A stretch of 64,000 bases of DNA from Cantharellus purpuraceus (Eukaryota; Basidiomycota; Agaricomycetes; Cantharellales; Hydnaceae), in assembly GCA_025174535.1 (NCBI GenBank), contig JALBUN010000010.1:1302001-1366000 (forward strand), given 5' to 3'. Positions 12,282 to 23,627 of this stretch are shown here, piece by piece. The stretch's first letter is position 1; every line of letters starts with the position of its first letter. A program made the position numbers and the translations under genes. A model generated the notes under the pieces. It searched no databases, had not been told where the DNA came from, and worked only from the letters and a program-made list of their open reading frames with translations.

Positions 12282-13479
12282 TTCAAAGGATTTGAGATCG
12301 AAAACGTTTGTAAAATATTTAGCCCCCTTGTGCCGTGCACGATACGCTTCCGACGATGACAGAGCGTAAAATAAAGATATGGAGTACTGTGTTTTACAAA
12401 TCCAGAAGACTAAACCAAGAAATATCTGGTCTTAGGACCGGGAGGTATACCGCTTCTCTCAAAGAACCTGTCATCCAAATTTCACGGATCCGAAGGGGGC
12501 GAGCTGATTTGGCGCCATTCACAATCGTCCTAGAATCACCCTCATGATCGGTGGAAACTATCTTTTACCTATCTCTTCCCAGTTAACATGATTAGCTAGT
12601 TGATTTATTGGAGCTATCAGGGACGCGTGAGTCCTGACACCGCTGTATAGGTGATGCATGATGACTCGGTTGTACCTATAAGTTAGTCTATGTCTTTCGC
12701 GATCTAACGTCGAATATCACTTTCGCGCCTCTAGCTTTCATACATCTGCAACATGATTGGGAGCTAACTGCATGTAGAAGTGGCCACATTGTGAATCTGT
12801 TATACCTTCCTTGGGTTTTTGCGTGTTCGAAACCAAGAAACATTCTGTACAGAATATAGCCTATAGTGAATTAATTTAATAATATGCAATAGGTCAGCAG
12901 ATCTCGTCAAATTGACAAGGAAACATGAGCATGTCACAGATCAATAAATCAGATATTCTCCATGCAATGTTGAGCCTCGTGTCTGAAGCGGCGTGGCGCA
13001 GCGTCACTCCTAAGCTAATATAAGAAATTCATCTCCTCGCAGTACAATCACATTGGAGCTTCCATATTTCCTAATTACGAGGGCGTAGCCTTTGCACGAA
13101 GTCGCAAGTGCGTAGACCTTATACCGCAGGCTTCGCACGCGGGGGGCCTAGGGTCAGGATTTTATGGAGGGGGACTGCTATCTGGTCCTAGTCCATATCT
13201 CTCCTAGGTGTAACAAATTGAGTCAGTGGGTTTCCTGATCGATCAAGCCTTCGGCGCATCGCATAGCACCCGAGGCCACTTGATTTTACAGCAGAGTCCG
13301 AATGGCATTACAGCAACGGCTATTGCGCTTAGTCGTTCAGGTTTTTCGTCAGTTCATTAAGCCGTCTGGGTGTTGTCAAAGTGAACCGCGCTATAGTATC
13401 AATATGCTCAGGTGCGATTTCTGTCGTAGTACACCTAGTTTTGGTGCCCAATGTCCAGGGCTTGCCTCCTGCGACCGTA
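12282..13479. other. Gene-free intergenic region
   Basis: About 1.2 kb downstream of the reductase. AT-rich, with no ORF that has recognisable motifs or splice support. It should contain the reductase 3' end; AATAAAG occurs at 12371-12377 and may serve as a poly(A) signal. Confidence 0.4.
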
Positions 13480-13940
13480 TTATGATATAGTGGCCATTTC
13501 AGAAAGGAATTCACGTTCGTCATGACTCAGAATCAGCGTATAATCTGAATTTGAACCAGTGGGTCCGTAAATCAATACACTCACCCACAGTCCAGAGGAT
13601 TCTGATAGATAGAAGGTGAGTCCCGGCCGAAGGTATAGATGTCGCCTGGCAGATGGTATCTTCAACACCGTGACCGATAGAACCGAAATTCTTCCAGATG
13701 TCCATACCTAGCAGCATGAGGCAAATTCACAGCGCTATCTTTGAACCAGGGATCAGTACTCCATGCGTTCAACAAGGCATAGACGCCTGGTGCCTCGAGT
13801 GATCCACCATTTGACAGCTGACCAAGGACGATCCTATTGCCATTACTGCCTCCTGCATGCACAATTCGACGGAAATGTAAGCGGCTGAGCATCTTTGCCG
13901 CTGCCCATCGTAGCCAATCAATCAATGCTAGAGCTCGCAC
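13480..13940 (-). CDS. Possible small gene or gene remnant, unknown function
   Basis: A minus-strand ORF (13940-13662) contains GGSNGNRIVLGQLSNGG and WSTDPWFKDSAVNLPHA, which look protein-like. It can be joined by a plausible intron (GTATGG...TGCCAG, about 57 nt near 13718-13662) to a second open frame containing SARRHLYLRPGLTFYL and ending at 13480. I do not recognise a family, and no convincing ATG is visible. It overlaps the start of the plus-strand hydrolase, which makes a functional gene less likely. It may be the 5'-truncated remnant of a decayed gene. Confidence 0.25.
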
Positions 13941-15104
13941 CCGCTGTTAATGTCCTTTCGTCCATGCCTCAAGATGATTCGCCAATGCCCGCCTGGCTTA
14001 CCCTTCCACCGACACCGAGCCTTCCGCCTGACTTCACCGCCGGCGTGATCAACGTTAACGGCGTCGACCTGTGTTACGCAGACTTTATTCCTCCGAAAGG
14101 CGGGAAGAGCAGCGATGAAGCTCCCAAGCCGCCGGTTGTTTGTAAGAGCACTTCACTTTGGAGCGAGCGGCGCACTATTAATATTCTGCGTCGTCTGCAG
14201 TGATTCATGGTGGTCTGGCACACTCTGGGTACTTTGGCGCTATCATTGAACCGTTGGTACGGACTGGACGACGCGTTATCGCGGTTGACCTCCGTGGACA
14301 CGTAAGTGTGCCACCCCTGTGATTTCTGCCATCAATGCCACGTTGCGTATTACAGGGACGAAGCAAGATGGACAGCCAACCATTGTCTTTTGATCTATAT
14401 GCCACAGACGGTGCGACCGTCTTGTGGTTCTCCTGCTCGATAGCATTGATGAGTCCCCCTTCGTTCAGTCCATGCCCTGCTCAGCTCGCTCAACGTTACG
14501 AAAGCCTCTTGGCTGGGATGGTCGAATGGAGCCGTGACAAGTAAGTATATAATTTGTCATGTTCAGTGACTCTTAGTCTGAAGGGGAGTATGCTTGCAGC
14601 AATAGCTGCTCTCATGAACGAGGCCATCGCCGCGACCGTCGATCGCGCATTCATTTTTGCTGGCTTCTACACGAGTTCGTGAGTCGCAATCATGCAGGCC
14701 TCTTGGTTTGTGATGTAATGATCGTCGTTGAATGCAGCGGTGTTAATCCTGCATGCGCGAGCACGCCCGTTTTCGCTGAATTCCTACGGCGATCGCGGGA
14801 AGAATATGTCGTGCTCCAGCCAGCTGGCGGTAATTACGATAGCTTGGCTCTCGCTGTTGAGGAGCTCGAGTCTGTTCAGCCAGCGTGGAATGCTAGCGAC
14901 CTCTCCAAGATTACGTTGGGCCATCGAATCACGGTGGTAGGAGCGGACAACGACGAAACGGTGTTTGTGGACCAGGCGGAGAAGCTTCACGAGATGATTA
15001 AAGGGAGTAGGCTGGTCATCTTGCGGAACGTCTCACACTTTGCAATGCTTCAAGATCCAGAGCAGTTTGTAGCAGCTTTTCTCGCAAGCGAAGCGGCCGT
15101 GTGA
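13925..15104 (+). CDS. Alpha/beta hydrolase
   Basis: Serine hydrolase of the alpha/beta fold. Six exons: 13925-14141, 14201-14301, 14356-14410, 14469-14540, 14600-14678, 14738-15104, giving 296 aa. Seen in order: LIHGGLAHSGYFG (oxyanion HG motif), VIAVDLRGHGRSK, the nucleophile elbow GWSNG (Ser nucleophile), and a C-terminal VVGADNDETVF (Asp region) with NVSHFAML (catalytic His). The unspliced frame looks broken after YATD, but the intron 14411-14468 joins it to VHALLSSLNVTKASWLGWSNG. A second ATG at 13964 could also be used. Closest in style to lactonase or valacyclovir-hydrolase-like enzymes; the substrate is unknown. It may serve the neighbouring reductase pathway, but that is inference. 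Confidence 0.88.
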
Positions 15105-15259
15105 AATGCTAGTAGTTCCAGGGGTAGCCTCTCTAGAAGATGAGAATGTTCCATGCCATGCGAAACCTGAGAACATACAACCGTACGGATTTCTACATAC
15201 AACAGTCTAGATCGCGATACAGCTCCTGAGGGCTCCGATTACGACTCCGATTGCCACTA

Positions 15260-16278
15260 CTACTTGGCAATGGCCTTGAACCTCAACCGCATGTACATCA
15301 CCGTCCAGCCCTCGCTTTCGCAGTACATGTCACGCTTGCACTCCTCAACCACTTCATCCCACAATGCATCTTTCTCTTCCTGTGTAGGTAGAACAGCAGT
15401 GTAGGCAGAACCAAAAGTGATGAGCCAACTTCGCAAGCCGTTCTGGAGTGGGATGAGACGCGGAACGTTGACTGTAGGTGGAGGGGGTGCGGTTTCGGTA
15501 ATGGCTAGCTGGGAGAGACGAGAAACATACCGATAGACTCGATGGTGAAGCCATTGGCGGTCAAAATGTCAGCGTGCTGCTTCGGACTCGGGAAGTAGAA
15601 TGGATCTATAGGCACGGGGTCGATGCCTCGTCGCTTGAGGGCGGCATGTGTGGCACCGAGAACACCCACTAGAACAACGCAGCAAATGACGAGGCAAGAG
15701 GTCAGCCACGGTGGTGTTTTATTCCAAAACGACCTCACCGAGGTTGAGGTAGCCCCCGAACTCAGCAGCGAATACGCCTCCCGGGTTGAGCAGTTTCCTG
15801 GCGTCCCTGACGACCTTTCCGGGGTCGTTCTTCATCCAATGGAGAGCGGCGTTCGAGAAGACCTTATCGAAGGTGCCAGTGACACCGACACGCTCGAGGC
15901 CGTTGACGAGGTCAAGGCCGTCGACGACGTAGTACTTGACCTTGTCGTTGGAGTTGGCCGCTCTTGCTTGGGAGATCATGACTGGGGAGGCGTCGGTGCC
16001 GATAACCTCTGCACCGGGAAGAGTGCATGTCAGCTCTCCAGATCCGCAGCCGATGTCCAGAATGCGGTCAGTAGGCTGCGGATTGAGCAGGCCGACGACG
16101 TCCTTGATGTTCTCGTACGACCAGATGTAGGATGCGTTAGATTTATCTGCAACGGCATTTTGGCGATCAGGTCATTTTATCGTTTGCGAGAATTGGGTGG
16201 AGATGAACTTCACTCACAGGTGACTGCTTGATCAGGTTTTGCCCAACCATTAGCCGCATCTTTGACAGCGGTAGTCAT
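15260..16278 (-). CDS. SAM-dependent methyltransferase (type 11 / trans-aconitate methyltransferase-like)
   Basis: Class I methyltransferase. Four exons: 16278-16218, 16146-15739, 15668-15531, 15471-15260, giving 272 aa. The SAM-binding motif I is RILDIGCGSGELT, motif II contains VIGTDASPVMI, and post-motif elements include FDKVFSNAALHWM and LLNPGGVFAAEFGGYLN. The C-terminal part (SWLITFGSAYTAVLP, then DALWDEVVEECKRDMY) matches the small-acid methyltransferase style. ATG at 16276-16278, stop at 15260-15262. It converges with the alpha/beta hydrolase, leaving only 155 bp between their stop codons. Acceptor unknown; a tailoring role in the adjacent cluster is possible but unproven. Confidence 0.88.
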
Positions 16279-18600
16279 ACTGGTTCAAGTGGGAGGTTAG
16301 ACAATGAGACGTAGGTAGCCTGCGAGAGGGTGGGATTGGTATCTGTAGCGACTCAAGTCCCAGGCACGAAGCACGGTCAAGACCAGATTTCGAGAGGAGG
16401 CCCCAACATGCCGACCTTTATAGGATACTCGCAGGTGCTTGAGATTTCCAGAACGAACCGAAAACTTAAAGGACCTTGGGTGTTCGCATGGACTATTATT
16501 AGCCGGTCCTGTGTCACCACCTCGTCCTACCTGGGGATGTTAACAGGAGATCGCAGTTACTTGGCTTCTAGGGCATTATCCTTACTCTACGTGGAGTCAA
16601 CAATCTGCCGCTTAATACGCATATGGTCGGCACCCAACCTGATTGACGTCTATTTTATGCAAGAAGTAGGGCTTGTCGAGAAGTCCTTTGTTGGCCTCAT
16701 CAGCCAAGGGATACGTACTCCTTCAACAGCGACCTAAGGACGGCCCTGAAGTTGCTTGCAACTCCTTTGCCCGATTTGTCTTATCAGATAAGCCCAGGGT
16801 GTGATGTCAAATGACCCCTATAACCTTGGGCTCGATCATGATGTAATTTGTTCGGAACTCACTGCAGAGCTGCAGCACAGCCCACAGACCGGACGTTCGC
16901 ACCGTGGACCGACCAGCCCTAACGTCATGTCACGTGCCCCGAAGCAAATAATACATACAAACAGTTCTAAAATGACGCACTACTTTATTCAAGCCACCAA
17001 GAACTATCACCATCATGATTGAGTTCTATGGAACCAGACCAGTCAAGATGTCCATTGGTATTACAATAAATAAGGTTCAATTTGGCTGCGGTTCACCGAC
17101 AAACGGAAACAAATTGTCGCGCTGTTATCCGCATCATTGGTCTCTCACTTCATGCGATCACAAATCTTTTTATTTATTTGAGGTGCACTGACGCTGCGAC
17201 AGTATGTGGCACCCTGACGTTGAATAGCCTGGACGCCGGAATCGGTGATCCAGACAGGAGCATATGTATCAATAGATTAGATTAATAAGTGAGTCCATGC
17301 TAGTCTAAGCTCACGGGACGAAGTCGAACAAAACCGGCAAACATGAAAAGGCGCTCGCCGACTGGTCTCTGTTTGTCCAGCCAGTCAGATTGGCTATTTG
17401 TCCCCACAGGGAAAGTTTTTCATCTTTTTCATCTTCTATATATATCAAGAGTCCTAGAGCAGCGCGTGCGTATAAAATCTTTCCTTAATCTCCCTTTTCG
17501 GCATGTAGCTCTTTGGCTAGAGTGCTTGGCTTTATACACAGCAACGGTTCAGTTTGTGAATCTATATTGCATATTTGCTGGTCTGGTTATATGTCAGGCA
17601 CGCTTCCCATTGATGACCAGCCTATGAGAAGGGAAGCACGAGGAACTCCCCAACATTGGCTCCCTCAGGGCAAGTAGCTTCCATCAGCCCTTTTACCAAA
17701 CTTTACCTAGGGTCAATGTCTCCTCGAAATCTGAAACCTAAAGGCATAACGCATCATAATAGTATGTCCAAAAAAAAACGGATATGTATAGTGATGGAGA
17801 CATTAAAATGACCTGGCTTACTCCGGGGTATTATGCCCTGGAATCGAAGACACCGGTGCAGCCTGGACAGTACAGTGCCCAGGAAGGTCAACGTCTAATT
17901 GCATTCTCAGTCACCAATTCCGTCTTTTGAAAATTGCACTGATTAGCGAAAGACCTCGTCGGAGGACTCGGCCCTTTATTATTGCAAGGGTGCCTTTTAT
18001 GCAACGTACTGGGTATCTGGATGGCAAGATTTTAAGACGTGCCGCGGTTTTGGTGTGGGTTGTAATTGTCATGCCGGCTGCGACTCACGACTAGACCCGG
18101 GACGTCACCGTATATGCGACAACCTGAGATCGCTTGCAGGCTATCACCCGTAGTCAACACCTAGTAAGATACTGGTTATACAACATGACATTTGGAACAG
18201 CGCAATGCAGTGCACTATAGGAAGAGAATACACTTCTCTGCAGTCCCGTGGGGACTGTTAAATAGTGCAGGAAACGCTCCAAACCAGTGATTGAGTACTG
18301 GTCTAAAGTGCAGTTGGCGAGGATGCGGAGAGGTCGGCAGGCACTGATGCGCAGTAGGAGAAATGAATACAAAAGGTACATTTTTGGTCTGATCATGAGT
18401 TCAAATATTGCTTCTTTTAAGTCCAAATTTATCATGTAGCACTGATTTAAAGAAATAAATACACTGGTTCAGACTATATATGATACTAGTATAGATACCG
18501 CCAGACGGCCATTCTTTGTCACCTGCATCATAACACAACATCAATACAACACACAGGGTAAAAGTAGGGAATAGGGAATACTGCTGGAAACCTGCAGCCT
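16279..18600. other. Gene-free intergenic region
   Basis: No ORF here has recognisable motifs, codon-like regularity or splice support. The sequence becomes more AT-rich rightwards and CpG becomes rarer, marking the edge of the repeat-rich block that begins near 18.6-19.5 kb. Confidence 0.4.
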
Positions 18601-19555
18601 GAAGACAGCACTGTTAGATTATAGGCTCCATCATGAGTCCTATCTGCCAAATTCCTCCTATAGGAATGGGGTGATCATGAGGTGGGGGGGTGACTGGGAC
18701 TGTGGGCCATCACATGTGATTGCAACATGTCTGCAACACATATGGCTGAGGGGGACACTCTTGAATTGGGAAGAATTAAAACAAAAAAAAACATGGCAGG
18801 AGCATGGTGGGAAATGTTAAATGGTGGGTCACATGTTTTGGTGTTGGAAGGCTTGTATGCCAGCTGGGTTGTGTGGGAGGGGAGGAGGGATTATACAGCC
18901 TGTACATGTGGCTGAAATTGAATCATTCTGTGGTTCAAGTCAGCTCAGCTCAGTCAGAACAGGGTGGGGTATTGTGTGCAGGAAGCACTGCATATTTGCA
19001 AGGTGCAGTGCATCTGCACTTCTTGACAGCACAGTAAAGCATACTATGATGGGGGCAGATCATTATTAATTGCAGGGGAGACAGTTCCAGTAGCATAAAG
19101 TATCCAAAAAAACTGTAGTTGGCTGAGGCACAAGCACAAGCATTAGATAGTGCCACAGTGAGGCTGGATGATCTTGCCATATGGCATTTCTGAATGAAGT
19201 CCTCCATGGGGCTTGAATGTGGATTCCAGACCCAGGGTCTGTGAAAAACTGTATGAAAAAACCTTGGTCAAAAAACTGTCCACATGATGAGTGTACTTGA
19301 AAAGCCCATATCTTTATCAGTTCTGCATGGAATTCTATCAAACGTAGCTCATTTGAAAGCCAAGAATCTGGGCTTTATTTCATACACTTAGGTATTGGTC
19401 TAATGTGTCTTAGAAATCCTGAAAATGAGACATCTTTCAGAAACATTGGAACATGTTGACAGTTTTTTTGCCCACTGTAGATATGGATTGTTTCACCAAC
19501 TCATGTGGGTGTACAGTTTGGTGGGGTACTGAGATATTTTTTTTGGTGCCTACTG
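18600..19555. mobile_element. Probable repeat-derived sequence, with a possible Tc1/mariner-like terminus
   Basis: The stretch has the composition of the repeat block. At 19459-19482 the sequence GACAGTTTTTTTGCCCACTG is followed by TA; read backwards this gives TA-CAGTGGGCAAAAAAACTGTC, the style of a Tc1/mariner inverted terminus. A partial inverse, CAAAAAACTGTCC, lies near 19268. I could not find a matching outer end or a transposase, so this is at best a remnant. Confidence 0.25.
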
Positions 19556-19939
19556 GAGTTCATGCCTGGTTCCGATTGATGCATTAGCATCACCATAGGA
19601 ACCTGGACATCTATCCCCATCGGACTTGGACATACTCATGTAAGGCTGTTGGCCTCGGAGACCCATCACTGGAGTAATTATTGTTAGATTTCAAATATGT
19701 ATTTAAGTTGCCTGACTGGGGACTTCATTCCCCAGTTCGAATATCAAATCATGCCTAGTTCCTAAGTCCGATCCTAACTCTCTAAGTCATACTCCGTCTC
19801 CAAAATCTCAGACACCGGTATTAGTGAGGGCGCAGCACATAAGCTGAAGCCAAGTCCATTCCAACCCCCATGATGTACTCTGACTCTGATGAAACCTCCA
19901 ACCCAATCTCCGACCCCCAATCGGACCTAGTGCGTAACA
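19556..19939 (+). mobile_element. Truncated 5' LTR of family B chromovirus
   Basis: From about 19556 the sequence aligns with the reverse complement of the solo LTR at 51320-51840 (shared GATGCAT-AGCATCACCATAG and GCTGAAGCCAAGTCC) and ends, like it, with GTAACA. The first part of the LTR is missing. A TATA-like TATTTAAG lies at 19700-19707. An ATG at 19870 near the LTR end opens a frame that runs on into gag. Confidence 0.72.
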
Positions 19940-21114
19940 GTATATTTGAACTGCCATACTCACTCCTACCAATGCCATGATCCACCACCAATTCTGAACA
20001 TGCACGAACCGTTGAGGTGCCTGCTCCCAGCATCAACACCATCCCCGAGGTCATCGAAGAACCAATGGACCACATAGAGGCCATCAATGAAGAAGACGAC
20101 ACCCTGCCCTCTCCAAATCTGGCGCAAGCCATCTCCCTGCTTGCCAGCAGCATCCATAACCCACAAGCCCCTAAGTCCAGGACCAAGGTCTGAGAACCCG
20201 ACCCCTTCGATGGCTCCGATCCACAAAAGCTCCAGCTGTTCTTGGTGCAATGCTGGTTGAATTTCCGCAACTGCCCCGACGTGTTCACATCTGATCAGGC
20301 AAAGGTCACCTTCGCCATGTCCTATCTCAAGGGCACCGCACTGGACTACTTCAAGCCAGCACTCATGGACAACTCTGATGAGCCGATATGGCCAGATGAC
20401 TACTCCAACTTCATCTCCAAACTTCAGACCAATTTCGGTCCTTACAACCCCGAGGCTGATGCCAAGAATGAACTTGATCGACTTCAGATGAAGGAAAATC
20501 ACAAAATTGCAAAATACATTGTGAGTTTCCAGCAGCTAGCCCTGAAAGTCCAATGGGGCGATGCCGCACTCTGACACCAATTTTACGTTGGTCTCCCATC
20601 CTGCATCAAGGACGAGATATCACGTGTCGGTAAGCTGGATACTTTGGTTACCCTTCACAAACTTGCCCAATCCATCGATGCCTGTTATTGGGAATGTCAA
20701 TCCGAGGTCTCCCATGAAAATTTGGCTAGCAACAAATCAGACAAATCATCGGACAAGACCCCAAAGTCCAACAAGGGCTCTGATAAGAGGACCACCACCA
20801 ACTCAGTCCAGAAATCAAATACTGGTAACACTGCTGTTTCTGGTTCTGGTCAGAACAATTCCGGCACCAGCAATAACTCCGGAGCTTGCAAGAGTACTCT
20901 GGACCTCTCCACCAAGCTAGGGAAGGATGGAAAACTTACCCAGCAGGAATGCCAGCGCCACATGGACAACAACCTCTGTCTGTTCTGCAGAAAGCCTGGC
21001 CACCAAGCCAAGGATTGCAACAAGGCAACCTCATCCGCAGCAAAGGCAAAGGGCCGTGCCACCAATGCCATGATGGACAAGTCTGACACAAAAGCAATGG
21101 ACCCAAAAAAATAG
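19870..21114 (+). pseudogene. gag: Ty3 chromovirus gag (family B), decayed
   Basis: Capsid-like Gag of a Ty3 element. Seen: EPDPFDGSDPQKLQLFLVQ, the usual start of the retrotransposon capsid region; FAMSYLKGTALDYF; and a CX2CX4HX4C zinc knuckle (CLFCRKPGHQAKDC) near the C-terminus. The frame is interrupted by TGA at 19978-19980, 20191-20193 and 20572-20574. At least the last two fall where Arg is expected, consistent with CGA-to-TGA decay. The frame is open from an ATG at 19870 inside the LTR. Stop after PKK at about 21112-21114. Not functional as it stands. Confidence 0.82.
19942..19952 (+). promoter_or_regulatory. Candidate self-priming primer-binding site (family B)
   Basis: ATATTTGAACT, two nt after the LTR end, is complementary to AGTTCGAATAT at 19734-19744, which lies 34 nt downstream of the LTR TATA-like box, that is, at the predicted mRNA 5' end. 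The single mismatch is a C-to-T change in a CpG. This matches the Tf1/sushi self-priming arrangement. Confidence 0.5.
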
Positions 21115-21640
21115 TAAGCAGTCCTATAGCCTCTGTACAGGCTGAGGGCTGCGTTGGTACTCCCTGTATGACAAATGAGGTCCGCCTGAATGCATCCACT
21201 CTTTCCCACTCCAACTCTCTTACCCTCCTTGTCTACTCCAACTCCATTCCCAATATCACTATCCAAGCATTAATTGACTCCGGTTCTACTCATTGTTTCC
21301 TCAATTCCTCTTTTTCCGATTTACATAAACTCCATACCTACACCATAACTCCGATATCGCTCTGATTATTTGATGGCACTACTAATGCTGTTATTTCACG
21401 AGCTATAGATCTGTCTATCCGTTTTTCTGTCGGAGAAATCCAGAACCTTACATTCTATGTTACTCTGCTTGACTCCAGCTGTTCTGTGGTTCTTGGACAT
21501 AACTGGCTCACCTGCTACAATCCGTTGATTGACTGGGCATTGGGCCATATCACATTCCGTTCTCCAGTACAGGCTGTGTCATTCCCGACGTCACCAGCAA
21601 CTTTAGGTGCAAAACTATCTTCTGCCTCCACTGACTCCAC

Positions 21641-23058
21641 TGTTTTGGAACCCGCAAAATTATGGTGTTAGGGCAAACTCTAAATCACCACAATTCCGTG
21701 AATGAACAGCTGAGAAGAATATCAAATCCTACTGCAGCACAACTCCAGAAACAATTTAATGTTTGTACTTTGGTTACAATCCTTTGTATTGGTCAATGCA
21801 GACGATATGCAGGAAGGTAATACATTTCTTAGCAGTAGGGAATGAATAAGACTTCCAGAGTCTAGAGTTCATGGATGCTTAGGGGTCCAGATATTCCAAA
21901 AAGAGGGGAATGCACTTAGAGGCTAGAGGAAGTAGGTGGATGAATCCGACCATCCAACCAGTGGCACTCTGAAGCGGGTAACAGCAATGTGTGAAGTAGT
22001 CTAGCAACTGCTTCACACGAGTTCAAGATCCTAATGCTCTGCAAAGGCAGTACACACTAGTAACTTAAACAAGAGCACTAATGGCAGGACTATCAACAGA
22101 CAATCTCACCCTGTAGATTCGTAGTCATGTGAGGTAGATACTACACTCATGCCCAAAGCAGGACAATCACTACTTTGAGTGCAATCGAATACAGTTACAC
22201 AACTGTAAGCGACCCTTGAACTGGACAATCAACAGTTACTGAGATATAGAGGATGACACTGTATGTCACTCTAGTCACACTGATGTACAAATGATGGGGT
22301 AGAAATGGTTATTTATTCAGAGGCAGAATGGGCTCCTTTTATATTGTATTTACAGGGGCTGACTAATACTACTGGAAACTTCTACCTATTAATAGATGGA
22401 AACTACTGGAAGCTAGTGGAATATGTGAGAAGGGGGTGGAAGTTTCCTAGCCAATGAGCTGCTTGGATTTGCTCTGACTCATGGCATGAGTCATGGATGG
22501 AGTCATAGTGTGACTCAGAGCAGGAGTCATAGTATGAGTAATCACAGGAGTCATGGTATGAGTCATGGAAGGAGTCATTGCATGAGTCACCATTACTCAA
22601 ATAAATTGGTCAATACTTTGTTTCCCGGGCTGATTAGCACAGCTATGGGTAGGCACAGCTTCTATTGAACTCTCCACTGAAAATGGAGTCAGGAGGTGCA
22701 GTGGTTGCAAAGATATTGAGCATTTACTGTCAGTGGTGACCAGATTGAGTCGGAGATTGAAATGAGTCATGTGATCGAAAATGAGTCAGGTGTCCAGGTG
22801 ACTCCGGCTGACTTTGGGGCTGCTGACATCTGCGAAGGTTTGTGGGTCCATGTGGGTCCCAAAACTTCGCCCAGCAGAACAATACTCATTTCTGCATGGA
22901 AAATTCCCGAGAAAATATGAAAAAATAGAGAATATTTGAATGGCCCTGAATCAAGAGAAAGCAGCACATATATGCTGATATTTTAAGGCCATGAAGCGAA
23001 ATTGTACAGTTTTGGGACTTTAAACAAGATCTTTTAAGGGAAAACCAGTTCCCATACA
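21641..23058 (-). mobile_element. Family A solo LTR, about 1.42 kb
   Basis: Read on the minus strand it starts TGTATGGGAACTGG and ends GGTTCCAAAACA. The flanks TCCAC (21636-21640) and TCCGC (23059-23063) form a 5-bp target duplication with one G/A difference. It lies inside the protease-RT part of the family B chromovirus. Orientation is set by the TATATAAGG box seen in other copies. This copy carries an expanded TGASTCA motif array at 22475-22597. Confidence 0.82.
22475..22597. repeat. Degenerate GAGTCAT array (AP-1/Gcn4-like sites) in an LTR
   Basis: A run of near-repeats of about 10-12 bp built on GAGTCAT. At least five perfect TGASTCA heptamers occur (for example 22475-22481 and 22487-22493), with more single sites downstream near 22760-22790. 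TGASTCA is the consensus of Gcn4/AP-1 bZIP factors. Binding is inference. Confidence 0.6.
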
Positions 23059-23627
23059 TCCGCTCCAATAGATACTCTGTCTACCCCTCCGTTTATATCA
23101 ATGGTGGACACTATGGTCTTAGACTAAGCAAACTGGATGGCTCTCACACATTCCAGGTCCACCTCTCCAATCTGATATTCCTCGCCGCTCGTTCCACCCA
23201 ATCAATTCCACCGGACCTATCTATGGTTCCTAAGGAGTATCATGAGTTTGCCGACATGTTCAGCAAGTCTAAAGCCGACTCCCTAGCAGAACACCAACCA
23301 TATGATCTCAAGATTGAACTGGATGACAACTCCAACCCTCTGCTTGGCCCTATCTACTTGCTATCCCAAAAAGAGCTACCGGCTCTCCAATCATTCATAG
23401 ACGAGAACTTGGCCATGGGCTTCATCTGCCCATCCCTATTGCCCCATGGAGCTCCGGTCCTATTTGTCCACAAAAAGGATGGATCACTCCATCTATGCGT
23501 CGACTTCCATGGACTTAACAAGATCACCAAAAAAGACCGATACCCAATACCCCACACCATGGACCTACTTGAGAGTCCTCGAAAGGCTAAGATCTATTCC
23601 AAAATAGATCTCTGACATGCCTACCAT

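Larger units (their letters stand above)
21168..23627 (+). pseudogene. pol: Ty3 pol fragment (family B): protease and start of RT, split by an LTR
   Basis: 21168-21640 encodes the retropepsin region (ALIDSGSTHCFLN, then [17 protein letters not shown]), with TGA at 21363-21365 in place of an expected Arg. The frame is cut by a family A LTR at 21641-23058 and resumes at 23059 with PKEYHEFADMFSK and the RT N-terminus (FVHKKDGSLHLCVDFHGLNK). It has another TGA (23613-23615) inside KIDL*HAYH, again an expected Arg. It is then cut off at 23627 by a second LTR. The polymerase active site, RNase H and most of integrase are missing. Confidence 0.85.

Noticed and set aside
14411..14540. Apparent frameshift in the alpha/beta hydrolase
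   Set aside because: A normal intron 14411-14468 restores the conserved GWSNG region; the gene is intact.
19730..19750. GTTCGAATATC resembling a tRNA T-arm
   Set aside because: No matching acceptor, D or anticodon arms nearby; it is better explained as the predicted mRNA start of the family B LTR pairing with the primer site.
22440..22600. CRISPR-like array of short repeats
   Set aside because: Repeats are about 10-12 bp, degenerate, without unique spacers, and lie in a eukaryotic LTR.
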